Assembly (NCBI GenBank): GCA_964200185.2
Contig: CAXNAD020000077.1
Coordinates: 1-31,783 of the forward strand
Length of the DNA stretch: 31,783 bases
Direction of reading: 5' to 3'
From: Choristocarpus tenellus KU-1152
Lineage: Eukaryota > Phaeophyceae
Below the pieces are notes generated by a model that saw only the letters and a list, made by a program, of their open reading frames with translations, was not told where the DNA came from and did not search any database. The first letter of the stretch is position 1. Every line of letters begins with the position of its first letter. A program made the position numbers and the translations under genes. Positions 12,501-20,900 of the stretch are shown here, piece after piece.

Positions 12501-15500
12501 CAATAACACTACATACCACCCCCAGCAAGCCACAGCAATTTTGTTTTGAGGTACAATTGTGTATCTAGCAAGTCCATGTTAAACCACAAGCAGTACTCTA
12601 TCATTGTTAAACCCTAAGCAGTAGTAGTAGTAGTACTCTATCATTGTGCAATTAAAAAAATCACTACCCTCAGCAACAATCAGTTTTAAGACTTATGAAG
12701 TAGTGGAGAAGTAATGCAAGTTGCCCCATTTCTACTGAAACTTTGTGCTTCTGATAATCAAACCAGAACCACTAACAACCATAGGTACACTGACTGTGTC
12801 ACTGTCACATGGAATAAAAACTCTTGTTCGAGAATAGGCTGAGAAATATCAAAAACCCAAACCTTTATGTGTATGATGCATTTATCAACTGGGCACTAGT
12901 GGGAAGGGTTACCCTGTTATGAATGCATGTTACGGAGTATTACCTCAGAATAGTAAAATGTGTGAAAACATATATTTTAAAAAGAAAAAACTTATGGTAC
13001 CCATCCATAACAGCTACTAGAAGTGGATGCAAACAAAATTCTCGCAAAAAATCTAAATAGTTGATACTGGTTTGTTTGTATTGTGGTCCATAACCTTTCC
13101 AAGATAATTAGGATAAGGAGTCATGCCTACCTATTGACCCGTTTAAGCACCAAAATGGATGAGCCCCTAACGTATACCTTGAACATAACATGGGAAATGA
13201 ACATCTGTGTTGTAAAAATTGTCACGTGTTTGGCAAAGGTAGGGATGATCAAAACCCGCACCATAGGCCAAAGGGATACCCTAATTTGTATCTCTAGCGG
13301 CAGTTTTTCAACTTAGAGACTGTAGGGTTGACTATTGTGTGGAGGAGGAGGAGTTTTGGGACAGAAGTTTCTTGAATTGGGTTGGGTGGGGTAAGGCAAG
13401 GATTCGGTGATGAGGTTGGAAAAGGTGGCATGGATTGGAGAAGGAGTAATGGTGGTGGAAGGTAGGAATGACCTGAAGGAACCTTGGCCCACAACCAAGT
13501 CATAAATGAACTTTGATCTTAAATTTATTAGCTGCTAGAGGCTTGGCCACATGGTGGTGCTGCAATTTGATGTTGACACAACTTCATCCTCACTTCCCCT
13601 TACCAATATCTGACTCGCTCTAGAGTATCAATGTGCAATGAATGGCACCATTGAGGTGTATGGACTGCCTCCCTTACTTCAAGATTAATCTTGAGGAAAA
13701 GAAATAAACATACTACACACACCACGTTGAATCTCAAAGCTACATAACAGGCTTGAAATCGTATTTCCTGTCCTTGCAGCAAGTGGTGAAGACAATTCTC
13801 AGGAGAAGAAGTGTGCAATATAGGCTGGTAGTCTATAGGTTTAGTCTATATAGGTTTCTTATGTGTTTCGTAACCAGTAGAATAATAATAAAGACAATTC
13901 TCAGGAGAAGAAGTGTGCAATATAGGCTGGTAGTCTATAGGTTTAGTCTACATAGGTTTCTTATGTGTTTCGTAACCAGTAGAATAATAATGTAATAAAA
14001 ATGTTAGTTGAGTGGTTTAATTGTCAATGAGTTGTTTCTGTACACCCAGAGTAAAATGTTCGAATTTTGACAGGTTGGTTTCACTTTGCTTGATGTAAGT
14101 GGCTGATGCAGGATGACTGACGTAGTTACAACTGATGCAGAACAAGTGACATAGTTACAACTGATGCAGAACTGGTGATGTAGTTACAACTGATGCAGAC
14201 ACCTTCTGACGTGTTTGCTGGCGTGCGCAATAGATAACAAGGCAGAGCAAGCCCCCACCTCGAGGTATGGTGCTCACTCCGCTAATAAATTCATCCATTC
14301 CACATAAAGCAAAAACTCTATTCGAACAGCTCTTTTGCACTAGAACGATTTGACACTAGAGTCATTTATTCCATGTGAGTGAACATTTGACAGAGGAAAC
14401 TTCAGTCAGCTGGGACAGTAGGGTAACTGATATCTAGGTGGTGACCTAGGAACAATCATTTGCCTGTCCAGCATGATTGAAGTATATCAATGGTTGGTGA
14501 CACTTGGTTACACTACTATGCGTACAAGAGAACTAGTCACTTGGACAGGGATGCCTCATGCCACCAACATCGTCCTGGAAGCAAAATACGATAGCCTCAA
14601 CTCAATGCAGTCCTGTCCCTCATAACACACAACATATGCACGCTTTACATGAACTATTTCTATTGTGAGCATAACTGCAGGTATATGGCACAAGGACCAA
14701 CAAAGGCCGTACTTTGTGCATGCACAGCCTAATGGCCACATGCCCTAAGAATCAACCTTCCTCGTTCACTCTGCAGCTCTTATCTCATGCCATTTAAGTC
14801 CTCACATTAAACTTCCTCTTTTCTCCTTCCCTTTAGCAACTCGATGAACCCAACAACATTGCCACAAGTCAACTTGCCACCCTTACACCAAAGTTTGCCA
14901 CCTTAGCACTCAGATAAGGTTGGATCAAATGACTTGTTGAGAGTTGTGCAATTGCGAAATACAGGTTCCCTGACAGAGTTGAGTTCATTCCCACAGGAGG
15001 AGATTATGGGATTAGAGAATGCCCAACACGATGTCATGCGATGGTGCCCGCCCTGCCCACCACCTATCCCTTTGCACAACTTACTGCCTTTGTACTTTCA
15101 ACGCCCTGTCCTGGGATTCACTAATATGGTTTATGTTCCATTCAGTGCACTCAGCTCAAAAGCATCTGCATCCTACTCCCCAGCTAGACCCTCTGATTTC
15201 TTCAACTGGCTGGGTTAATGCCAAGGTCAAGCCCCATTCTGCAAGAACAGCAGTTGAGAGTAAGTGTTAAGTGGCATCATACACAAAAGTTATATATGCC
15301 CCTGTTCCAAAATTCCCTGGGGAGGCACCGCCAGAGTTACCTTCACATAGGAAGGTATGTGAGTGGCATCATACACAAAAGCACCAAACAAAGTTTTATC
15401 GGTACCAAACAAAGTTATATCAGTATCAAACAAAGTTTTATTCCAGCCGACATGCAGAATGACACTGTGGACTGTTAACAATGTTGTAAGAGGTACTCCC

Positions 15501-17395
15501 ATACACTCAAGTAGTGTAGGTGGAGTGTCAGTAGCAATTCCTTGGTTAGCATCCCCTTTTTGCCGCTGCCCCCTCCATATGTCGACATTCTCATTGTGAG
15601 AGACATAACCCATGTATACACAATTTTAAATGTGTAAGTAACTAAGGGGGGATGAACTGCTGGAACCACAAGCCTAGCAAATCATACAAGGATACCTTCC
15701 TTGTTAAGTAATCTCCTCCCTAAAGAGCCTTCATATATTTGAGTATCTTTCTTCTCCAGTGGTATGAATCCGAAGGATTCATGATAAAATAAACCAGCTC
15801 AAAATATTTTGGCGTACTCAATTGAACCAGACGTACGGACAATGCATAAGGCAAGGAGCTGAGAGGAGAGAATTACAAAAACACACAGCACACAATGTAC
15901 ATGGAAATAACTGAACAACCAAAATATTCCCAATTACGATTCCAACTATTCTTTCACTATATGATCTTTGACTATATGACCTTTCACTATATGAACTGTA
16001 AAGATTCATAGCCTCATTCACCTGTCAATGACACTTGGACGAATAGGAGTAAACACTTTACTTGGTCCTCCTTCCTTCATCTATAAAAAAAATATGCCAG
16101 TTTCAGCACATTTTCATAAATCCAGATAACGTCTATTCAGAAAACATTCCAGTAACATACTGTATTAATAACAACCAAAGCTTGCCTTTTTATACATGTC
16201 AAGACTAAAACACCAGATTAAACATGTAGTACCTGCGTACTACAATTCCACAACTCCAGGTGTTTATTCTCTATAACCCCCATCACACCTTTTCACATAA
16301 TTCCAGATTCTTTGTTTCCTGTTCCAGGCGAAAGAGTTGCATCTGCATTGACATCCACTCCACACTCTTATATCCTTTCACACTACTTCAATCTAAACTG
16401 TTCTGCGAGGACTTCATAGTCATCAATACATCCACATCTGGAAGTCATGCCACCCTCTTGGGTGGACAGATACTGGAAGTGCATAATGTTGAAGGTTGTG
16501 TAATTTTAGGCTGTGACAGTAACCATGGTCATATCCATGTGCAGGTCAGGGGGTGCTTTGTGCTGCATATTCGTGCGTAAAGGAAAGGATAGTTGATAGA
16601 GAAGTTGGGAAGTACATCAACCCTTGCAGACCTCACCTATTTGTTGTGAAAATTATACATCGGATATTTCCTTTTCATTGACATGCATCAAAATATATTG
16701 CTAAGACATCAAAGGTAGAAGTATTAAGTGGAAACACGATATTGAAATTAATTCAATGTCATTCGAAAAAGTCTTGACGTGAGAATAAGGGGAAGGTGCG
16801 AGCGCTGCCCAAGAGGGGTGGGCAGAAAATCTCTTTCGTCCCTCAAGTGAAACAACTGGTCCATTATCACAAGGATACAAAGCGATCCTTGTCAGCAGAC
16901 TTGCAGTCAAAGACTGATGTCATTGCTCTCACCACTCCTTGCCAAAAATCTTCGCCAAGCCCTTCCGGGGTACCCATGTTGAAGGGTCATCCATTGCAAT
17001 TCCTTCCTCCGCCAAAAAAGACCAGATCAAGTTTCTAGTTCAAGTGCCCAAGTTGCAAGGTTCAATACATAGGACGTGGTACAACAGAGAAAGAGCTTGG
17101 CTGTTAACATTTTGGTTTTAACCCGATTAAAAAAAGATAGGAAATCATGCAAGCTTTATCGAACTGCCTGTACAGCACCGCGACTTCCATCGGTACACCC
17201 TCAACGATTCACTCAAGGCGCATTCTTGGTATCATAAAACAGACTTCGCTTTTCCTCTCACCTGCAAGCCGCTGCCTCGTGATTGTCAAAAGCATCTCGC
17301 AGCATGACGTATCCTCTATCTTCGAACTGTAATATGTCTTCTGCAGAAAGGGGTCCATCAGCCTCCACTCGTAATAGAGAATTTCCCAGACTCAT
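442..17395 (-). CDS. Phytanoyl-CoA dioxygenase (PhyH)-like Fe(II)/2-oxoglutarate oxygenase, six exons
   Basis: Joined exons (minus strand): 17395-17262, 17034-16933, 3496-3305, 2987-2851, 2728-2608, 580-442. Total 825 nt, 274 residues, every junction GT-AG and in phase with no internal stop. Family features in order: N-terminal GYVMLRDAF (28-36), DDPSTW in exon 2, FTPRLLAAIDQLVG and GWWVVTFPGF in exon 3, the iron site WHVDG (His131, Asp133), LFSDI..GEGGTALLSGSH in exon 4, GDVMLTHPFLLHAR (distal ligand probably His227), and SVRFMCHP with Arg242 as likely 2-oxoglutarate carboxylate partner. Such enzymes hydroxylate a carbon next to a carbonyl or amine using Fe(II), O2 and 2-oxoglutarate; the substrate cannot be told from sequence. 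No peroxisomal PTS1 or PTS2 is visible, so the human phytanoyl-CoA role should not be assumed. Start chosen at 17395; an in-frame upstream ATG at 17467 would add 24 residues. The C-terminus is uncertain (see exon 6). Confidence 0.9.
581..2607 (-). other. PhyH-like oxygenase intron 5 (2,027 bp)
   Basis: GT-AG intron between exons 5 and 6. The open frames in it are short, unconserved and scattered over both strands. I recognise no gene, repeat array or mobile element in it. Confidence 0.75.
2608..2728 (-). CDS. PhyH-like oxygenase exon 5, distal iron ligand
   Basis: 121 nt. It completes Gly189 and encodes residues 190-228, ending in AGDVMLTHPFLLHA. The second histidine, His227, aligns with the metal ligand of human PHYH (LIH motif). 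The acceptor is ATGCAG|GG and the donor is GCGAG|GTGTGT. Intron 4 is only 122 bp. Another AG eight bases downstream (2722-2721) would break phase with exon 4. Confidence 0.92.
2851..2987 (-). CDS. PhyH-like oxygenase exon 4
   Basis: 137 nt. It completes Ser143 and encodes residues 144-188, with EIGLLPIFLFSDI and GGTALLSGSH, the strand-turn-strand part of the double-stranded beta helix that carries the conserved GSH. The acceptor is CCTACAG and the donor is CTG|GTAAGG. Intron 3, just before it, is 317 bp. Confidence 0.92.
3305..3496 (-). CDS. PhyH-like oxygenase exon 3, iron-binding HxD
   Basis: 192 nt. The first base completes Cys79. Residues 80-142 read GPPWTSVFTPRLLAAIDQL and then GCGWWVVTFPGF and KWHVDGAHFRHYPH. 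His131 and Asp133 are two of the three Fe(II) ligands. The acceptor TTTTTGCAAG has a clear pyrimidine tract. The donor CACAG|GTGTGG at 3304 keeps phase with exon 4. A second, nearly identical donor lies 19 bp downstream at 3285 and would shift the frame. The family alignment runs straight on from exon 2 although the two are about 13.4 kb apart. Confidence 0.92.
4038..4110 (-). repeat. tRNA-derived SINE-like relic (pol III A and B boxes)
   Basis: On the minus strand, TAGCTCAGTGGATA (4100-4087) matches a tRNA A box. It is followed after about 30 bases by AAGGTCCAAGGGTTCTTATC (about 4065-4046), a degenerate B box with the usual GGTTC core. The acceptor stem does not pair well and the anticodon arm is not clean, so this is not a working tRNA gene. 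A decayed tRNA pseudogene or the head of a tRNA-derived SINE fits best. I did not find a second copy in the window. Confidence 0.5.
6797..6886. mobile_element. Small inverted-repeat (MITE-like) element, copy A
   Basis: About 90 bp bounded by a left arm TGTTGCACATTGAGAAATCG and a right arm GAGTGGTATCTCAATGCTTG. Both are diverged versions of the inverted repeats of the element at 7082-7225. It is more decayed than that copy. No coding capacity and no clear target-site duplication. Confidence 0.45.
7082..7225. mobile_element. MITE-like element with 34-bp terminal inverted repeats, copy B
   Basis: The left end (7082-7115), with core TTGAGATACCACT, and the reverse complement of the right end (7192-7225) match at 28 of 34 positions by direct comparison. 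The 76-bp interior has no open frame of note. Size, TIRs and a related copy about 200 bp away suggest a non-autonomous DNA transposon. The parent element was not identified, and I see no convincing target-site duplication. Confidence 0.6.
8190..9063 (-). pseudogene. Decayed Tc1/mariner-superfamily (DDE/D) transposase
   Basis: Reading leftwards in shifting frames: an HTH-like part, GVSLPLFWDMCKRKKVKKW, followed by ALSDQQKVNRMGF (8845-9063); then DDLYDWMHVDKKWFY with the first catalytic Asp at 8822-8820; KVMFLTAVSRPR near 8690-8725; QRSSKHPTMGT; HTIFVHQDGAKPH with the second Asp at 8455-8453; then NSPDLNA around 8359-8340; and finally a DVFNHVF-like C-terminal remnant near 8230. At least four frame changes and several stops make it inactive. 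It lies inside oxygenase intron 2 on the same strand. Terminal inverted repeats were not found. The frame 7838-8173 (minus), just beyond it, is unrecognised and may belong to the same insertion. Confidence 0.8.
9620..10080 (+). repeat. CT-rich degenerate repeat tract
   Basis: Pyrimidine-rich DNA with irregular returns of motifs such as CCCCTCAGCACA, TTTCCCTCAGCACA and TCTTCCAGCACAG. It looks like an old, strongly diverged minisatellite. The open frame across it (9553-9864) is best explained by base composition. Confidence 0.4.
11310..11720 (+). repeat. CT-rich degenerate ~110-bp repeats
   Basis: Two diverged units can be paired: ...CTTTCCTCCTGGACC..CAAGCC..GTGA..GCTTTGTGGAGA..TTTCCCCCAGCAC and ...CTTTCCCCTTTGTTCTGC..CAAGCC..GTGA..ACTTTGTGGCGAG..TTTCCCCAAACAC. 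It shares its pyrimidine-rich style with 9620-10080. The 144-residue frame over it has no recognisable domain. Confidence 0.4.
12575..12648 (+). repeat. Short duplication with (AGT)n expansion
   Basis: AAGCAGTACTCTATCATTGT occurs at about 12588. It recurs at about 12613 as AAGCAG followed by repeated TAG triplets and then TACTCTATCATTGT. The second copy differs mainly by the added trinucleotide units, so this is a local duplication with microsatellite growth inside the long intron. Confidence 0.65.
13789..13992 (+). repeat. 102-bp tandem duplication
   Basis: Two head-to-tail copies begin AAGACAATTCTCAGGAGAAG at 13789 and 13891. By direct comparison they differ at one clear position (TCTATATAGG versus TCTACATAGG). 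The near identity points to a recent event. The 102-bp length is a multiple of three and keeps a frame open through both copies, but no known protein is encoded. Confidence 0.9.
14118..14204 (+). repeat. 29-bp tandem repeat, three units
   Basis: Units at 14118, 14147 and 14176, each with the core TAGTTACAACTGATGCAGA and a variable start (TGACG, TGACA, TGATG) and end. A partial fourth copy (CTGATGCAGGATGA) lies just upstream. Minisatellite within oxygenase intron 2. Confidence 0.9.
15383..15445 (+). repeat. 21-bp tandem repeat, three units
   Basis: Units at 15383, 15404 and 15425 with the core CCAAACAAAGTTTTATC. It is preceded by GTGGCATCATACACAAAAG, which also occurs about 90 bp upstream near 15270, so a larger local duplication seems to have come first. 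Confidence 0.85.
15950..15994 (+). repeat. 15-bp tandem repeat, three units
   Basis: TCTTTCACTATATGA, TCTTTGACTATATGA and CCTTTCACTATATGA in direct succession. A small AT-rich minisatellite in oxygenase intron 2. Confidence 0.85.
16933..17034 (-). CDS. PhyH-like oxygenase exon 2
   Basis: 102 nt. It completes Arg45 and encodes residues 46-78, including MDDPSTWVPRKGLAKIFGKE. The DDPSTW motif is typical of this PhyH subgroup. The acceptor is ...CTAG|AAAC and the donor is TG|GTGAGA, leaving two bases for the next codon. A TGA lies directly past the donor, so splicing is required. The 227-bp intron 1 separates it from exon 1. Confidence 0.88.
17262..17395 (-). CDS. PhyH-like oxygenase exon 1
   Basis: Residues 1-44 plus two bases of Arg45. 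It encodes the family's N-terminal helix-strand, with LSAEDILQFEDRGYVML followed by a run ending EAAAC. The donor is AG|GTGAGA at 17261. The ATG at 17393-17395 gives a compact start just before the conserved region. The longer frame from 17467 adds an unremarkable MLSQKFVMW segment. Confidence 0.88.
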
Positions 17396-17784
17396 TGCAC
17401 CATTCTTGGTATTCCTAGGACTAGAAAATAGTGGAGGTAACCACATCACAAATTTTTGTGATAACAAATTTTAACACAGGGGCTCCAAAGTACATGTAGA
17501 AATGAAATAGAATGGCCGAAAGAGGGGCAGAGAGACAAGTCACCCACCTTGAACTGTTACTCAACGATGTGAAGCAGGAGAAGAGGATTCCATTTCTGTA
17601 TATACTGTTTAGAGGTGGGTGTGGGTGGGGTATTTCGTTCCGTTTCGGGATTATTTCGGGACATGATTTGTCCAATCCAAAATCAACCCGATACCTTTTG
17701 TGTACCACCTGTTGATACATCTCTGCAACGAATTTTGTGTTGGAGTAGCGGGGGTACATCATGACTTGAAAGTGAATTGACCAG
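17396..17784. promoter_or_regulatory. Head-to-head intergenic region, probable bidirectional promoter
   Basis: Only 389 bp separate the start codons of the minus-strand oxygenase (17395) and the plus-strand VMP1 (17785), so promoters and 5' leaders of both must share or overlap this stretch unless there are upstream non-coding exons. A TATA-like GTATATACT lies at 17598-17606. A 67-codon plus-strand frame (17512-17715, starting MAERGAERQVTHLELLLND) ends before the VMP1 ATG and could be an upstream ORF. The transcription starts are not known. Confidence 0.55.
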
Positions 17785-17951
17785 ATGGCTCCTGAAGTTG
17801 ATACGACAGCGGGACGCACTTTGGCAACCGCAATGGATGTATCGATAGCACAGTCAATTGTGGATGGGGAAGCAGTGGAGCATCTCCAAGAAGAGTTGAA
17901 GGCAACTCGGCGCGACTTGACGCTGTTCCGACACCCTTTGCTTACGATCCG
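17785..17951 (+). CDS. VMP1: VMP1 exon 1
   Basis: Residues 1-55 plus two bases of Arg56. It ends LTLFRHPLLTI, matching the family's LWRQPLITL. Three overlapping GT dinucleotides follow (17952, 17954, 17956). Only GTGTGT at 17952 gives the phase that joins to exon 2 and restores the family's R/Q-YF sequence. A second in-frame Met is at residue 17. Confidence 0.9.
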
Positions 17952-20900
17952 GTGTGTATCCTTGTAGTTTAAATTTTGCGTTTAAATCTATATTGGAAGC
18001 CCTTATATTCTCTCCGGTGTAAAAGCACACTCCCGTACCACCTCTATGACATAATCTGTTGTTTAGGGTTCTCTACTTCTATGCTTTTTGTGGAATTTGG
18101 GTGGAGTACCTTTTTTAAAATGTTCTCGAGAGTGAGCATTCCAGTTTGGGCACTGTAAGGATGTCCGAGTCCCGCCACTTGCGCTGTTTTCGAACACTGA
18201 CTCTCCCCGCTATTCTATTGAGACCCTCCTACGCCTCTGCTCTTGTCACAACAGTTTAGTTAGAGTTCCTTAAAGCTGTAGTATTTGAGAAAGTAGTACC
18301 TTTTTGGAATTCCCTTAGCAGGCTGGATGTTATTCAGATTTTGGTCGGACTTTTGGACTGCCATTTATGGCTCATCACTATCAGCCTGTACAATTTGTGG
18401 TTATGGAACATTGTCGAGTTCACCAGGGACATTGCTTAAACAACACACGCAAAAACGAGTGCCAGATTCGAAAACATACACCATCACTTGATTTCATTAT
18501 TTAACAACGATATCAACTAGCTTATTTTTCGAATCTTCAACAACGTGAGCCTGTTACCCCAGCCAATTTTTTTGTAACAGACTCCCTTACTGAGACACTT
18601 TCCTCGAGTCCTGTTGAAGAATTACTATCTCTATTTGATTCAGAGCCACAAAACCAACTCTTCAGTTTCAATCTACTTCGCCCCCTCATGTTTTACATAT
18701 TACCTACATAACAAGGGAGGATTAATCCACCTGTTTGTTATGATTCGACTCAGATATGCTGCTAGAGATTCAAGGCTATACTTTGGAGGTGGAGTTTTTC
18801 TTTGCCCTATTTGAAAAGTAGTCTCTGTCTTTCACTTTGCTTTTGCGGGCTACCCATTTCCGATTTTTCTGTTTAACTTTGGGCACTGCGAAGTTTCCTC
18901 GCATACCTCCAGTTGCGCTGTGTTGTGTGTCTCTGTTCTGCTGTTGGAATCCTCGAAAACAATTTTTGTACTAGATAGACTTGTTGATTAGTTTGTTACT
19001 GTACCAATCCACCTGAATCAGTACACTGCAGTGCACATTGGAACCCCCCTGTATTTGGGAATCAACGTCTTCAGGAACCACTTGAATGTTTTGTGTCCTT
19101 TTTTGGATGCATTTTGGAAAACCTAGCCCAATCCCTAACCTTCACCGTAACTCTAACTGTGTGTGGAAAAATTCCAAATACCAAAGGAAACCCTCTAAAA
19201 GAAGTGGTGCAGCAGTGCAGTGTAAACTGGGCAAGCACCACCTCTCAAGGATCCACCATGTTTCAGTTTTTCACACACATTTTCAAAAATATAACCCTAA
19301 CCCTAAACTGCATTAGAAGAAATGAATAAAGTATGATAGTGGTGGTTCTACAAGACCGGGGTGGTTCCCCGAGATAGGGGGGCTCACCTGTGCACTTCAA
19401 CATATCAAGCTTACCTCTGCTGAATAGATACAATGTACTGCAACCAGTTTCCCATCTGACATCCATATTCCACCCAATCAAACCCAATATCCAGGTATTT
19501 TGGGACCTGTATTTTGCGATGGTCTGGAGCCACCATACCTGTTGTTGCCACCCATCCCTTTTTGGTTTTCTTTGTGGCCCCTGCTATATTACTCTGGTAC
19601 TGCCTTGAGCATATCCCTGGCCCTTACACGGAAAACATTGACCAGGTCTGATATTGATATTTGGCAAAAGGAGCGTAGTGCATACCAAAATTAAACACTT
19701 GAAGGTAAATATGATCTTCTCTGTCATAGGTCTTACCCTGACTAACAACCTGTTTTCTGCTGTCCCAACCCTCATCCTCAGATGGAGAAAGTGGTTATAT
19801 TTATTGTGTGGTGGGTGGGGCTGGGTGTGTTGTCATCTGTGGGACTAGGGACAGGTATGCACTCGGGTGTGCTCTTCCTTTTCCCACATATTATGAAGGC
19901 AAGTGCTGCACCAGCTGAGAGGTTTCCACCTGCTTGTTTAGATATACTCTTAATGATGGGATTCCACTCTTTTAATTTGTACTTGCAAGTCATAATGCTG
20001 TTGTGTGAGGTGTTCAAAAAGTTTTTGATTCTTGAATCACCTTGACTTAGAGGCTGTTGTGTTTGAGCACCTTGGCCAGAAGATAGTGTAATTTAATTCT
20101 GAAATCACTTGGGCTTGTGTTCTTTGTTGTCACTTCAAAGCACTTATATCATGTAACTAGCACACTACATTGAATCTCAGACGTGCATTGCAGCAAAGGA
20201 GTGTGGGACAACAGACTTCGAGACTAGTGGAAATATGTGGTTCAGCAGCAGCGATGCAATTTTTGCCTGCCCAGAGTCAGCTGATAGCCCTTCAAAGGAA
20301 GAATTGTCACCAGTGACATTTCTCCAAATCTTGCTGAAGGTAAGCAAGAAAGGGACATGACTTTCTGAGGAATACATGTATGACTACACCAAATATTGGG
20401 AGGGGAAGTTTGTCCATGAATCTCCAAGCATGCAGCTTTGATGTAAGAATTGTTCATTTCAAATCTTTGGTTTTTGGTTGCTCAGCACTTATCACAAGGC
20501 AGAACTTGACGCCAAGCTAGTGAAGGAACTGCTGAAGGGTAAATAACTCAGTGTTCTGTTTCATCAGGGGAGTTCTTGATCAGAATCACCCTGCATCTTG
20601 ATCAAATTTTTACTTGAAAATGTAATATTACTTAAAAATCATGGAATGTGCACAAATTTGACCTATGCCTGAAGCAACTAGAATTTGTCAAATTGTTCAT
20701 TCTCTTTGTAGTGTGGTTCATAGTTCCAGGTATTATCTAGTTTTATGCAAATGTTTGAAACAGACACGCTGACAATAGTCCACTTCTCCCATTCTGTTCT
20801 GGCATCTTCTGGTACAGGTTTACCCGGCTTGTGTATTATGGGGGGCAGGGACAGCAATCGGGGAGATACCTCCCTATGCTTTGTCGCGTGCAGCATCTGA

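Larger units (their letters stand above)
3497..16932 (-). other. PhyH-like oxygenase intron 2 (13,436 bp)
   Basis: A very long intron: donor TG|GTGAGA at 16932, acceptor GCAAG at 3498-3497. The flanking exons encode adjacent parts of one domain (KIFGKE then GPPWTSVF), so no missing exon is needed. It contains the mariner-like relic, two inverted-repeat elements, a SINE-like tRNA relic and small tandem arrays listed separately. The stretches 4300-6780, 7230-8170, 9070-12570 and 14210-15380 hold nothing else I can identify beyond short random frames and CT-rich low-complexity patches. Confidence 0.75.

Noticed and set aside
14118-15994. Tandem arrays considered as a CRISPR-like array
   Set aside because: The units are contiguous without unique spacers, the host is a eukaryote, and no cas genes are present; they are minisatellites.
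16260-16580. 106-codon plus-strand frame with a regular-looking C-terminal half
   Set aside because: No recognised domain, no splice partners, and it lies inside the oxygenase intron. Kept as unsupported.
17421-17819. 132-codon minus-strand frame across the shared promoter and VMP1 exon 1
   Set aside because: It overlaps the well-supported VMP1 exon 1 antisense and has no recognisable domain; taken as a shadow.
18067-18131. Exon-like piece giving LTIR-W-FSTSMLFVEFGW as an alternative VMP1 exon 2
   Set aside because: It has usable splice sites, but no following exon restores the frame and the conserved loop. The exon at 19495-19645 gives RYF...THPFLVFFVAP...PGPY in phase and fits the family length exactly.
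18259-18438. Hydrophobic frame LEFLKAVVFEKVVPFWNSL... in VMP1 intron 1
   Set aside because: It would make the N-terminal region far too long, does not match the family, and does not join in phase to the confirmed exon 3.
19646-19704. Alternative VMP1 exon reading LILIFGKRSVVHTKIKHLK before MEK
   Set aside because: It needs an upstream exon that could not be found and is one residue off the family spacing. CAG at 19643-19645 followed by GTCTGA is the better donor.
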